DNA from: Tubulanus polymorphus
Taxonomy: Eukaryota; Nemertea; Palaeonemertea; Tubulaniformes; Tubulanidae
Assembly: GCF_964204645.1 (NCBI RefSeq)
Contig: NC_134029.1
Span: 6,590,001-6,654,000 of the forward strand
Length of the DNA: 64,000 nt
Direction of reading: 5' to 3'
How positions within the stretch are numbered: the first letter of the stretch is position 1; each line of letters starts with the position of its first letter. This document shows positions 13,377 through 26,367 of the stretch, one piece after another. The notes beneath the pieces are model-generated. The model worked only from the letters and a program-made list of their open reading frames with translations. It did no database searches and was not told the DNA's origin. Made by a program: the position numbers and the translations under genes.

Positions 13377-14152
13377 TTACATCTTTACATTTATCGATCC
13401 ATTGCTAAAGCCAAGGATCTTGAAATCTACATTTTCCATTTTTCAGTAGATTTTAAGTAACAGTGAACTTGCACCTTTGACCTGCAGATGATAACTAATG
13501 ACTGATCTAGTAAAAGCCATTTGAAAATTTATCTCAGCAATAATTAAACTAGTACAACTGCTAATTTCAAATGGAAAATCAATTGAAACATCAGAAAAGT
13601 CAAGAGAACAAAAGCAGGCCACTCTTGGATCATGCTTAACGTTTTGCCTATAGCAAATTACATTCAATTGGAATATAAATTAGATAGTGCGTTGCCATTA
13701 CATTTGCATTGACCTGACAGAATCATTGTCTTCACAGTAGTTGAGATGAATTAAGACAAGTGTCCTAACAATACAATGATCAGACATGATAATGTATAAT
13801 GCCTAAGCTATAGATTATCTGTGTTTAAAAACTTCACAATCTACATGCGCGGTAAGGTAGATTGCTATCGATGACCATGACCACGAATAAATGACTCAAG
13901 AGACAATTCAATTACTTTCAAGGCCTCATCGAATTGACCGTTATGAACCATAAGTATGGTCCATCTTTTGTTGTTATATTTTTGGTCGTTTTATGCATCT
14001 AAATAGTCCATAAGAGTAGCTCTCTCTAGTAGATATTGATTTTTACGTTCTCCGTTGTCTAGATCTGCACATTGACCAATTTTACACGTGTACTTTATGA
14101 AATACACGTGTAATTTTTTTTCTCAAAATACACGTGTACCATTTTCATAAGG

Positions 14153-16054
14153 ATCGATATTCTTTCAGTTCTAGTGAAAGCAATAGATTTCTTCATGCTA
14201 TGACCTCTTTGATGCCCTTGCAATAGAGTGCTCACACAATGCACGGATCTTCACGTACACTTCGGATAGTGGTATACATTATAGAACTTTTCATTTGCTG
14301 CTGCGTCATCTTAAACCATGTCAAGGGTCGACACTTAAAGCTGTCACCCACCGTACAATATTACACAACCGTTCAATACGAGGTCGTGTCATTGAGTAAT
14401 GAATCAAACGAGTAATGGCTAATTATTTAGTATGACGTTCCACAGGTATTGACGGTGAACCGGCTTGACAAAATCCGGGGACAAAATTACAGTAGAAATG
14501 TGTACATGCAATGTACGAACTGACAGACGCAATATCACACGCATAAAACCTTCCAAGACAGGAAGTGACAGGTATAAACGTCATCGCGTATCAAACAGCC
14601 AATAACCGCGTGACTATTTCCATAATCTGCAAGCGTATAACGCATAAAATAGTTAAAACGGTGACAGTGATTTATTTGACGATAGGATACAGTATAAGAC
14701 GGGGTCTGACAGTTGTATGACCAATCAACGCGTGACTGTATGCGTTAAACGCTTTAAAAAACGACAACAGCACCGATTTCACGTGACGAGGATTTTTTTT
14801 CGTATATCGCCTGCTCATTATAGATCTACGATTCACAATGATACGTTAATCCCCCGTTTCCAAGGTCTGAAATCTGTGTGTCGACTTTTGTGCGATAATC
14901 CGGTAAAAATTGAGCGCGGGCGTCGTTGATTGGCATCCGCTGACCGGGGTGGAATTAACAGCCAAACTATCGGTACCATACGCAATTTTCCAAGAGGATT
15001 TAAGGATAAAAATCGTTTCAACAATTAATAAGCAATTTATTTCGACATAATGACTAGAAAATCGAAAAGATTTGCATCAATCGTCCGAAAAGTGTGCTAG
15101 CTTAATGACAGGGAGCCAACAAGTTTGAAAAGTCGATTTACCATTCAATGAATTAATAGAGGGTATACTAAAAAGGAAAAAAAAACATCTTATATACATG
15201 TGTATAAAGATCTCTGAAAGAGGGAAAAGACGAGTCGAACTGAAGTGATCGGGTTCTTTGTATGTGCAGCAATTTCAATGTTGGAATCCAAGTTTTCTAA
15301 GCAAAATACGTAGAAAATAAGATCTAAAATCTTTAACACATCTTTTGACTCTGCTTATTAGAGTGCGGTGAACTCGTATGCGATTTCCAGCTTCGTTCGT
15401 GTTTGCAGGCATTGCATCATTTGCCACACGGCATGGCACTGTAAGACTGGCAGTCGTACGGAGATTGGGATTAAAATGAGCAATTCAACGTCAAATTACG
15501 CCTTAAAGACACAACTAGACGTTAACGTCAATCATTTATCTGTGTCAGATTACAGCCTGTCATATCGGCTGCGAGGCGGTTTTTCTGATCGAGGCAATTT
15601 CAGTAAATTAATCTATTCCGTTGAGAGTTTTGTGAAGTGAAAAGCTTACAACAGCTTCCGGATAACAGCCGCAAATACGAATGCCACACTAACAGACTGA
15701 TACAGCCACATATTATCGATTTGACTTTTTTGCCCTGGATCTTTCAAACTGATTTAAAGCTATATATACATATTCAATGCTGCGAAACCAGCCATCGTTT
15801 ATTGCCCAACACCTTTCATTCATACATTCACCATTACAGAAAACTACACGTTAACTACATATTATGAAATAACATCAATTAAATTTCTGTCATGAAAATC
15901 AGCTCTACAAATTTGTGCCAAAGAATTCTTACTTGATATATGATAAAAAAAGGTTCAAAAACCTTGTTCTGTGATACAAAACTTTAAGATCTCATAAACC
16001 TAACGATGAATTGTACGTAGTTATATTTATCACTACTTTATGGATATATTTTAG
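14153..16054. other. No coding sequence seen; possible upstream exon region of the CNG gene
   Basis: No supported coding exon lies here. A splice acceptor (TTTTAG) ends at 16054, which implies that an untranslated or N-terminal exon of the channel gene lies upstream, perhaps in this stretch. I cannot place it. Confidence 0.35.
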
Positions 16055-16103
16055 GTGTAAAGATGACAGGAGTCAGTTGAATGGAGGCAGTATACACCGA
16101 GGA

Positions 16104-19100
16104 ATGGCAAGCACTAGCAACGCCGGAGAAAACCACAACGACTGTAAGCAACAAATCGCTGCCACAACGCAACAGGATGATACCGATCTGGAATTGGTTG
16201 AAAACGGACGGCTCAGTCGAACACTATCGTTCCCTAATGACGACGATGACATCAGCTCAGAAATACTTCGAGTGGAGCAACGTGCGACTGAAGAGGCAAA
16301 CTTCGAGAATACTACATTCGGAAAAATCGTCCGAACAATACAGGTACGTGCGGATGAAAAACAAAACGTGGTGTTTAGGAACCAAGATCTGCTGAACCAA
16401 GGTCTGCTGCTCTCAAAATTAAGCAGATCGGTTTTCATCATGTGGAATGAATCATTCCGTGTAGATACATCCGAGAAAAGCCCACAGTTTTACTCTGTGC
16501 AATGTTTCGCAGGCAAACTCATCATCACAAATTCCGAATGAATCGTCCCCTGTTTGAAAAAACCAACCACGATCTTTGGATGCAAACATAGCATCCGTAA
16601 TGTGGATGGAATGAATCAGCCGATGTTGATAGAACAACATCGTATCAATTTCACCGCGATGTTAATGTCTTACAATCGTTTCTTTACTTCCTCGCGGGTT
16701 TCCGTGTAACGTCACCGGCACTAATCGCATTAGCTGTTGCGTGGTCGAAAAAAATGGAATAACGTTTACAGTAGCTCGCGGGGCCACGTCATTTCATATT
16801 ATGCGTTATGCTGACTTTCTTTCCATTGAATAATTGATAAATGTCTTAGAATTGGTGCAGTTGGGGAAAATGTTTTCTAACAGCCTTCCACAATTATTAT
16901 ATAGATATACTTAACGACGATTATTATCGGACACACGACAATTCTAGAACATGCATATTTTAATCAAATTAACAACCTGCCAATTAGATATTTAATGGCC
17001 CGACCTTGACCACGCTTTAATGACAATACATAGCCACATGGTATGAATATAACGTTATGTTGTGTAATGAGTTTGAAAACTATTAACCGCAAACTAATGG
17101 TTTGTGCGTTAGTGCGCGATGCAGTGTATCTCCGAGGCTATCGGTTTGCTACGTACGTGGATGTGGATTACCCGATGATTGATTCGTTATTGACAAATAA
17201 CTAGTTCGATCGGAATCGATGCCCCGGGTTGACAAGCCCGCACACTTCGGCCGTTGCTTTGGAGATAATATAATAATTATCGTTTTAGCGTCCGGCGTTC
17301 GGTACATACGTCACTACGGAACCGTAGGCACATCCGATGATAAATCACACGTAGGATATACGCATAGCTCTAAGGAGTTTTAAACTGATTTTGTGCATAG
17401 GTAGCGATATTTTTGGTAAGGTTTCAAATTGATGTTTCCACGCACAAAATCTAATTGAATCGATCGCAATGACCCTAGTAGCGTGACACCGCCCCTAAGG
17501 AGTCATAGCTAGTTTATAGTTGACATATTACTAGGTATTGAGTGTTCACCTGCGCTTCAATATGAAGTAATTTTAAACCGGTAATCACCAATCACTTTAA
17601 ACTATATGTTGAGGTATTACTCAAATAAATGAATGGTTGAATTATAAATTCCACCATTTTTACAAGCAGTAAATGATATCAGTTACTAATGTATGAAGTC
17701 TCTGAATTTAGGCCTGAATGAGTCCTGATAAGAATATAAGGCCTTTTTTAATTAATTACTTGGAGGACCGATTTTTTCAAGAAATTTCTTTTTTTTATAG
17801 GCTTCTTAAAATGGGAGGGAACAGGAAAAAATGGAAATATGCTTATTTTCATTATTTGAGTATTTTTCACTTAAAACTTGAATATTTCATGAATTTTATT
17901 CAATGATTGGAGAAATGAAAAAAAATAACTTTTTGCAAATCATAGGATTGAAAATTGAGATGAACATAACTTTTACAAAATACTTGATTGAAAATCAAGA
18001 CGGACATATTGCAAAATGTTTTTATAAAAAAATTGTAATGAAACACGAAAGAGGACTAAAGAAGGTGATTTTTTTTAATCCAATGGTTTTCGCAGAGTTC
18101 TGGGAGGCGGCTCCGTTCTCCAAGTAACTAAAAAAGGCCTAATATTAGCGTTTGGTTGTAACTGGGACGTTTTAATCTAGAGCAACGCTTAAACGGATTA
18201 GAAATGATTAGGATTAATTGAATGCCCTTGAACTTGAATAGATTCAATGTTTGGATTCCGAGAAATACATCGCTCCTCGTTAAGGAAGCCAATAGTCAAT
18301 GGAATCTTACCCGTTGAAATGATGTTATGGTAGTTGCGGCAACGTTGTGATAATTAGGAGTTTGACGACCTTTGTACGACTCTCAATGAAGTTTGAACTG
18401 TTGATGTTGTAATCAATGGAACATTAATTGAATATTATTAAGATCAGTTTCCATAATCAAACATTAACTTAGAAAATGTATTGGTATATCATAGTTTGAA
18501 TACCATTTTGGACAACTATAATACTAGTCTAATCAACTATTACGGTGTGCCCTGAAATGGAACCAAAACAGAATTTCATATCATTCATCAGATTGGAAAA
18601 TGATCGTGAAACTGGGTCCAAGGCTAGTAGTTCTATGGCTTAATTGACTAAGATATCGTCAATGGCAATACCTTTTATTCAAATTACTGCTTCTGGTATA
18701 CACGTCCTACTTCAGTGTCCAATTTACAATGACATAAGAATGGATTTACTGCCACATTTGCTTCTAAAATAAACTTCATTGCCATCATGCCCAGCAAATC
18801 ATCTAACTTATTAATGCACGGGTTATATCTCAAATATTCAAACTGAGGAAATACCTCGTTGGGTCATAATGCCATCAGATACCTACATGTTTATACCTAC
18901 TATTAATCAATGATCATCTCGATATAATGTACATCGCTTCATATATGTTATGTAAATATGGAAGTTAAAATAATTGAATACGAATACGAATACTAATCTT
19001 CTGACCATGAAACTGGATCCTACGCGGTCATTTATAGCGAACAGTTGTTGTCGAACTTATGTCAAAATTTTGGTATTCATTGATCAAGCTGCTTTAGTTT

Positions 19101-22100
19101 CAACAGTGTTGAACTATATTGGTGCAGATGTGAAATAACTTATGCGTCCACAAACAGCCGCCTTATCGAAGACGGTTCCGTGGTAGGCGAGAATTACACG
19201 CAAGTATACCCCGCCTGGCGAGGCTAATATATCACCAAATCGGATGTTGAAGACGTATATTATTTCTTCCACGCACTAAAACCCGATCAAATAGGCTCCA
19301 TTCAATATATAGAACTGATCTGGAATGGTTATTGAGCGATCTATCGATTGGATCGGCTTTCGTACGAATTTTAGTCTCAAGTAATCGGAGAGGTGAACTA
19401 GAGATATATTTCCGATAGTTACAGGGGGTTTGTTATAGTATTGCGGTGTCGGTATGATGCTTTTATCATCTCGCGGTATTGTTGCTCATTTATGTATGAT
19501 GTTGATTTGATACCAGTTGACGTATAGTGCACTTTAACGAGTATACTTTAACGTGGACGAAATAAAACCGTCATAGAATTTGAAACGTTCGACAAGTCAG
19601 GCTTTTTTTCTAGACGCACTCGATTCTGATTGCGCCTTCAACTCCGAGTATCGAAATTTACGATTCAATCTTAATCGACGGAAATTTCGACGGAAACATC
19701 GCGTGCGTGCTTGCAGCATTCTTAAACATGTTCAGTTCAAGTAAGTCTCATCATAGAAAAAAAACTACATTAGATTGAATCGAAATTTAGTCGGGGCGTC
19801 TTTTTAATGCGAGGACAGAATCAGGTTTCAGTTCCGGAGTTGTCAGTTGTGATTTGACTGAGAGTTAAGATTATTATTGAAAATGAATCGTTATATCGGC
19901 ACTTTTGGAACTGGCTCTTATGGGTTTTTTCCCTATAATTCCCGGTGTTTGAATTTACAAAAGGTCGGATGTGTTTTGAAATATTCCGTAATATTCCGCA
20001 TTAATCAGTTTTGCGATCACCGCAGATATCGCGGTCAGAGCACCACCGCACGCACAGCGGTCTATTAATGATGAAATGCTTCAAAGCGAATAATGTGAAC
20101 ACGTAATGAGTCGTCAGTGAAATCCCGTGCTACTAATTAATTTCTCCATTTGTCAGAGACTATACGGATTGATGTATTATTTGAATTATCATTACATTAC
20201 GTGATACATAGATGATAGATTATAAACCGCTACGTTTCATTGTCACATCAAACTGCGCGAGCGCGAGCGGTCATTTCTATATTAAGTCGGCCTGATATGT
20301 TCGTGTCATCGATATGGCGGTTTTACGACAGCTGAGACAATCTCTCTCTTTCGCTGTAACGGAATAGTACTATCGGGTTTGAATATGACATGTGCGCGTC
20401 GGCGAACGTGGCCTATTCCAATATCATAGATTTATTTGTTATTAAGTAAATCATATATTCTAACGGGATTCGTTGCAGCCGGCTCTTTAGAAACGACAGA
20501 ATATTGCACATGTCGATATGGCTTGAGTTATGTGCTGCGAGTGAAAATGCAAACTGATTTTTTTTTGTGTGTCAGTTCTTGCGGCATGTTGTACAAAATG
20601 TTCCCGATATTATTTTCAATATTGCGCGTTCGATTTATTTCACACGGCCGGTGACGATTGAGGAAATACATTTGCACGTTTGTCACTGACGTTTTCAGGA
20701 ATCGGTTTTTCGGGCAGCTTGTGAAATGCGAAAATGCGCAGCCATCGACTCAATTTAATAGCGCATAGGAGAAAGTCGATTGGCAAAAATTGAGCGCGTA
20801 TACCGATGAAAAGGAAATACACGGAAAACATGCGAAATGTCAATCTCTGTTAGCACATGCAAGGACGAATGGATATTTTAGTGTTTCAAATTTCAAGCAC
20901 ATTTCAAAATCTTCGTAGAGACGGATGAAGTTACCCAGTGGTAGTGAATAAATGGTGTTAACAACAGTTCAGAGATTTGTTCTAATCGATTTTTGCTTTT
21001 TGTAATCGTTTTTTTTTTAAATAACGGCGTGTCACTTGTGTTAAAAGCCTCGGTCGTACATTTGAGACAAAAATGGCCGCTCCTCAAACGACTGGTGGCA
21101 CAGTACGGGTGCTACAGGTTAGTTTGAAGATGAAATTTTAATTGGATTTTCACCAAACTGATTATTTACTTCCACTCAATTCATAAATTCGAAGGGTGAA
21201 TATTAAAATGCAAAGCATATATCGTTTTTAAAAGTATGGTAATGAATATGAAAAAAAAACAGATCAAAAATTTCCTTCCATTTAACGACCAAAATGGGGA
21301 CTGTGATGTAAATGAAATATTGTAGACTTTATCTATATCTATATGATCGCTTTTTAATGGGCAAAATATTAGAATAACAGATATCAAAATAGCCATCACC
21401 CTGAGCAACGGCGGATGATTTCTTTCAATGTTTTTTTGTTTATATGATTGGTCGCATCTACGTCATTGTCACATTTACGTCATTTTAGGTCATCCGCGCA
21501 TGGGCTGGTAAACGAAATAGCGAACAAATACCAAGACCCGATTCGTTCCTGGAAAAGTTCGGGATGGGTGGAAAAACCGAAGACAACGGCACCGTCAAAA
21601 ACAAGACTCGGAAAATATCCGACCCTAGGTAATATATATATATATACATGAGACGATATGCATTTTTTGTATAACGTATTAGAAATTTACTTTTATTTCG
21701 GGATTTTGCTATTCATTTTTAACTCGTCAAACAATCTAGTATTGACTTAATAGAGATATATTTTTCAGCTTTAAGGAATATTTTAAACTTAGGTAAAACT
21801 TTATGTATATACAATATACAATGCTGTTAAATGTCCATCACAAAACCGTCTATACTTCTATCTACCTTCTAACTGAAATGAAGCGTCTCCAATGCACACT
21901 CTTTATAGGCGTCGCCAGGATAGATTCGGAACATGAATGAACGAACCCCTTTTATTTATCTTGGTTTATATTTTACCGTTAGTCTATGTCATTACACATG
22001 AAATACAGGCTATTTAGATACACGTTTCTATAATCTGCGATCGCATCTTAATTTCAAAGTGGCAATAGCAGGTTTCGCATTTACTAACGAAGTTCGAGCC

Positions 22101-25100
22101 CCGTTGGAAATCTCTGGCGACGCCTACTTCAATGTTTCTTTTTTCAGGAGCTTTAAAATCTAAAAGCGATTCACTACTCTACAACACTGCTTTTTCGAAA
22201 AGATGTTTTTTTTCTAGATAATGAGACTAGATGTTTTAAAAGAGGCGTTTGTATTATCGCATCATACGATGCGATTATTTTCCCATGAAACCCGAGCCAT
22301 CAGTCCATTACGAATTTCCTTACACGAAATACTCCTAGCCTCTGTAAATGAGAGGTAGAAATGACAAGATCCGCAATTAAGTGAGGCATCAATACGACTC
22401 TGTAGAATGTGTATCGAAAGGAGTGTAAAAAATTTTATGAATTTTATGAGAGATTTTATGAATTTATGACAGTCGTCTCCATCGATAAAGACGAAGTTAT
22501 GTAAGAGGTTTTCAACGAACAACATGAACATATTTGACCGTCAGATATTACTTACTTCAGCTATGGATTTATAAACTAGATATCTAGTTTATACGTCCAT
22601 GCTTCGGCTATCTGCGCTTGACGCCCGATATGACGTGCTGTAATAGCACGTACAATATGACGTCACCCGTTAACAACAGAATTCACAGACAATATGATGT
22701 TCGTTTATGTGAACTACCGGTATATGCGATAATGTTGCAAGTGAACAACCTCTACAGTAACTTTTATCTAGTAATACGGTTGATATTCCTGAATAAAATT
22801 GCCTCTTGAAACTTCGTGACCGTTGTCTCTTGTCCGGATATACCCGTATGATGCGATATACGAACGTGATCGAACGTGAATGTTTCATTTCTTACCTTCG
22901 AGTATAGAACATTGTCTAAATCAAAATATTTTCTTCACAGTGAAATGATAATGTGGACATTGTTGACAGATTGAATTCCTGCTTCACACTTTTCAATTTG
23001 TTTTCCAATACCTTAACCTTTTGAATTGCGGTGTCGCAGTCGTATTTTTCTTGATACATTATAAACACATTGCAGTAATAAACAAAAATGGCTGGACTTC
23101 TGGTCACGAAGAAAACTACAAGTGAAGGAGTAAGAGATTTTAGTAGTGCGACTCACGTCACAAAACATATAGGTCATAGGAAACACGAGCATTCTAGTCC
23201 GATAGATAGGATAGTAAATATGACATGGCAGACGTTTCTCATTTTTGAACTTTTGATGATTTGAAAATATGAAACGAAATGTCCTAGTATGCAGCCGTTG
23301 TCCCGAAACTGGAGATACCGATACTCGCCGTCTGTAATTCGGACTAATCCTACGCCTACTATTCAATTAAGACTTAATTACACTGCACTCGATTAAGGTC
23401 AAATGCGCAGCATCACAGAAACAATCAGCAAATATTTGATTTTAATGAAACAATTTGGTTTTGGGGTAAAGGTTTCCAATTAGTGAAAATGCACCTGAAA
23501 ATGGCGCCATGACAGTGTATTCTATTACACCCTCTTTTCCTGTAAAATTTTGGAATGGAAAAAATATAGCAAGAATATTTGCAAAAAATATGTTTTTTAA
23601 ATTCTTGGATCGTATGTACACATGGGATAACAAGAAGCTTTATGCTGGTATCGGTGGATACGTGGCATAAAGATTCGATAGAGTATTTTGCGTAGATGAT
23701 TAATCAGACTCCGGTGTCCGTCGGGAAACCCGAACGAAACACGATAGTTCCTGTTCACTAGATATTCATATTGGTCTCGATTCATCACAGTTTCCTGCAA
23801 AACATTATTGAATTGAAATTGAATGTTTTATCATCGCCGTAGAGCGAACGTTTATATAGACTTCCTAGACCCTTATTATACCATTTATCAGTGTAGTTAG
23901 TAAACAAAAACCAAAACAGTCAGTCGTTACCATCATAATTAAGTCTATTCCAGATTCACGGAGTAAACGCCTTTAACAACGATTATTCACTGAAAACTAA
24001 ATTCTTAAAATATAATAGCAACTAACGAAAACACTTCTTAGATACTTCACATAATAAGAAATATACAGGATGAATTTTATTAGCTTTTAGAAATAGCTCA
24101 AACCTTTGAGCTACAATTTGCACATTGCTACGTCGTTGTTTTTTTCATTCACTTTTCCCTATCGCTTTCGTCAGGTCCCAATTCCACAATTTGGGAATCG
24201 AATTTATTTTAACTAATGACTAAGTCTAGTTATAGTTCTTTTTACAAATTTTTTCATCAGTATAGATTTCTGTAAAAGATACATTCTTAATAGGATGTGT
24301 TCCGTATTTTTCTGTTCGAATGCTATTATTTTAGATAACAAACTTTAAATCACTAGAATTCAGCGTGTATATCCAATAACTTTGGATTGATAAATTGGCT
24401 TGACAGCATAAAACTGGTGTTATTCTAACCTCTCGACTTATTCTTTTCATTTACAGTTTTTGGCGGGGTTTGGTTGTCGACAGTTCGTCTCAGTTGTACT
24501 ATAACTGGCTGTGTGTAATATCCATATTCGTTATGTATAATCTGTTGATGATCATTGCTCGAGCAGTCTTTCATGAACTACAGACCGACTATCTATCCGT
24601 GTGGATGTCGTTAGATTATATCAGTGATTTCTTTTATATTCTCGATATGATCGTCTCCCTTAGAACAGGTTTGTATTTATGTCTGATAAAGACAAACTCA
24701 CAAAAAATACGGAAATTCTATTCTCGTAACTGATTGAACCCAGTCCTATTTTTCTAAGAAAAAATGTTCTAAAGAAATATTTGACATCGTTACGTTGCAA
24801 ATAAAGTTCGCGATTGTGACCGGAGCGAGCTCTGTTCCAAAGGGCTTATGTGTAACATGTAATTGCCTCTGTTTATTGACATGTCATATAAGTACATCGG
24901 GATCTCCCGGCAAAACAAAAATATTCGCCTTCATCTTTCGTCTGCTTATTTGAAATCATTCATTTTCTAGGATATCTGGAGCAAGGACTTTTAGTGCGGG
25001 ACACTAAAAAACTACGGAAGAACTATACAAAGACGTTGAATTTCAAGTTAGATTGTATAAGCGTATTTCCTACGGATTTCTTGTATTTCGCAGTTGGTAT

Positions 25101-26367
25101 ACACGAGCCCGCGTTGAGATTCAACCGTCTATTTAAGATCAGGAGGGTCTTCGAATTTTTCGACCGAACCGTTACCAGAACTAACTTTCCAAACATGTTT
25201 CGTATTATGAACTTGGTTTTGTATATATTGATAATCATTCACTGGAACGCCTGCTTCTTTTTTGCCATAAGCAACGCCATTGGTTTCGGTACGGACAGAT
25301 GGGTGTACAAGAACGTTTCCGACCCGGACTGGTTCCCTCTCCGTCGAAAATATATATACAGTTTCTACTGGTCCACGCTGACGCTAACGACCATCGGCGA
25401 AACTCCCCAACCTGAACAGGATGTCGAGTACATTTTCGTCGTGGCCGATTATCTGCTGGGAGTGTTGATTTTCGCTACCATCGTCGGTAACGTCGGTAGC
25501 ATGATTACGAACATGAACGCGGCCAGGGCAGAATTCCAACAAAAAATGGACGGCGTTAAGCAATACATGGAATTTCGTAAAGTCAGCAAAGAACTGGAGA
25601 GACGGGTTATAAAATGGTTTGATTATTTGTGGACTAACAAACAGTCTCTAGACGAAGAGGCGATCCTGGGTTCGTTACCCGACAAACTGAAGGCAGAAAT
25701 TGCCATCCACGTCCATTTTGAGACGCTTAAACGTGTCAGTATATTCCAAGATTGTGAGCCGGGTTTGCTCGTTGAACTTGTGTTAAAACTGAAACTACAA
25801 GTTTTTAGTCCGGGTGATTACATTTGCCGTAAAGGTGATATCGGCAAAGAGATGTACATCGTAAAACGAGGCAAACTGAGCGTCGTAGCAGACGACGGAA
25901 AAACCGTTTTCGCAACGTTAAGCGACGGAAGCGTATTCGGTGAAGTCAGTATTTTGAATATAGCCGGTAATAAGACAGGGAACCGTCGAACTGCTAATGT
26001 GCGGAGTATAGGATACTCTGATCTCTTCTGTCTTTCGAAGGACGATCTGTGGGATGCCTTATCTGAATACCCGGATGCAAAGGCCAAACTAACCGCGAAG
26101 GGCCGCGAAATCCTAATGAAGGACAACTTATTAGACGAGGAAGCGCTCAGACTGGCCGAATTAGCCAACGAAAAGGTCGATGAAAAAGTCGATCGTATCG
26201 ACCAATCGTTGGAAACGTTACAAACTAGATTTGCGCGACTATTGGCTGAATTTAACACAACGCAAAAGAGGCTAAAGCATCGAGTGACGGAATTGGAGAA
26301 AAAGCTTAAAGAAAGTGACAAAGATGATGATATGTCTTTATCGGGAATCTCAGGCATTTCGTCGTGA
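16104..26367 (+). CDS. Cyclic-nucleotide-gated cation channel, alpha type
   Basis: Coding exons are 16104-16343, 21489-21628, 24457-24668 and 24971-26367. Phases agree and give about 662 residues, close to vertebrate CNGA proteins. The protein opens a non-selective cation pore in the plasma membrane when cGMP or cAMP binds, typically in sensory cells. Landmarks are [10 protein letters not shown] before S1, membrane segments from about residue 145, the S4 arginine/lysine series [16 protein letters not shown] (about 246-261), and the pore TLTTIGETP (about 335-343; the glutamate is the CNG filter residue). The C-linker and nucleotide-binding domain follow (about 455-570, with FGEVSIL and [18 protein letters not shown]), then a C-terminal coiled coil (about 605-650) as in CNGA subunits. 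The start ATG at 16104 is uncertain: the exon begins at an acceptor at 16055 and stays open upstream of that ATG. Introns 1 and 2 are long (5.1 and 2.8 kb), and intron 1 hosts a MITE. Confidence 0.92.
17739..18140. mobile_element. AGGCCT-ended MITE, copy 1
   Basis: Inverted ends AGGCCTTTTTTA...TTACTTGGAG flank a 402-bp AT-rich body. A possible 5-bp duplication (AATAT) borders it. Copies 2 and 3 are at 42974-43279 and 54405-54711. This copy lies in CNG intron 1. Confidence 0.75.
21073..21117 (+). CDS. Possible alternative first coding exon of the CNG channel gene
   Basis: ATG in a favourable context (ACAAAAATGG) opens 15 codons, [15 protein letters not shown], ending at a donor (CTACAG/GTTAGT) in phase 0. 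The exon at 21489 also starts in phase 0 (VIRAWAGK), so direct splicing gives a continuous protein. The last residues (TVRVLQ) resemble the end of the upstream exon (IVRTIQ), as expected of alternative N-termini. There is no transcript evidence, so this is inference from sequence. Confidence 0.5.
22570..22593. repeat. 24-bp perfect palindrome
   Basis: TATAAACTAGAT followed by its exact reverse complement lies in CNG intron 2. No function is evident. Confidence 0.85.

Larger units (their letters stand above)
11910..14152. mobile_element. TIR-bounded element with CACGTG arrays
   Basis: The left end CCTTACGAAAATGGTACACG is matched in inverted orientation at 14131-14152 with one mismatch over about 22 bases. 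Both ends lead into subterminal arrays of ACACGTGTA motifs: nine CACGTG hexamers at 11926-12225 and three at 14086-14137. The 1.8-kb interior has no long open frame and holds a tRNA-like palindrome. This fits a non-autonomous DNA transposon or foldback element. No target-site duplication is clear, so I cannot assign a superfamily. Confidence 0.6.

Noticed and set aside
15368-15640. 90-codon frame upstream of the CNG gene
   Set aside because: It has no family similarity and no donor joining it in phase to the exon at 16055.
25818-26357. Minus-strand 179-codon frame
   Set aside because: It is a shadow of the CNG nucleotide-binding domain exon and is serine-rich by codon complement.
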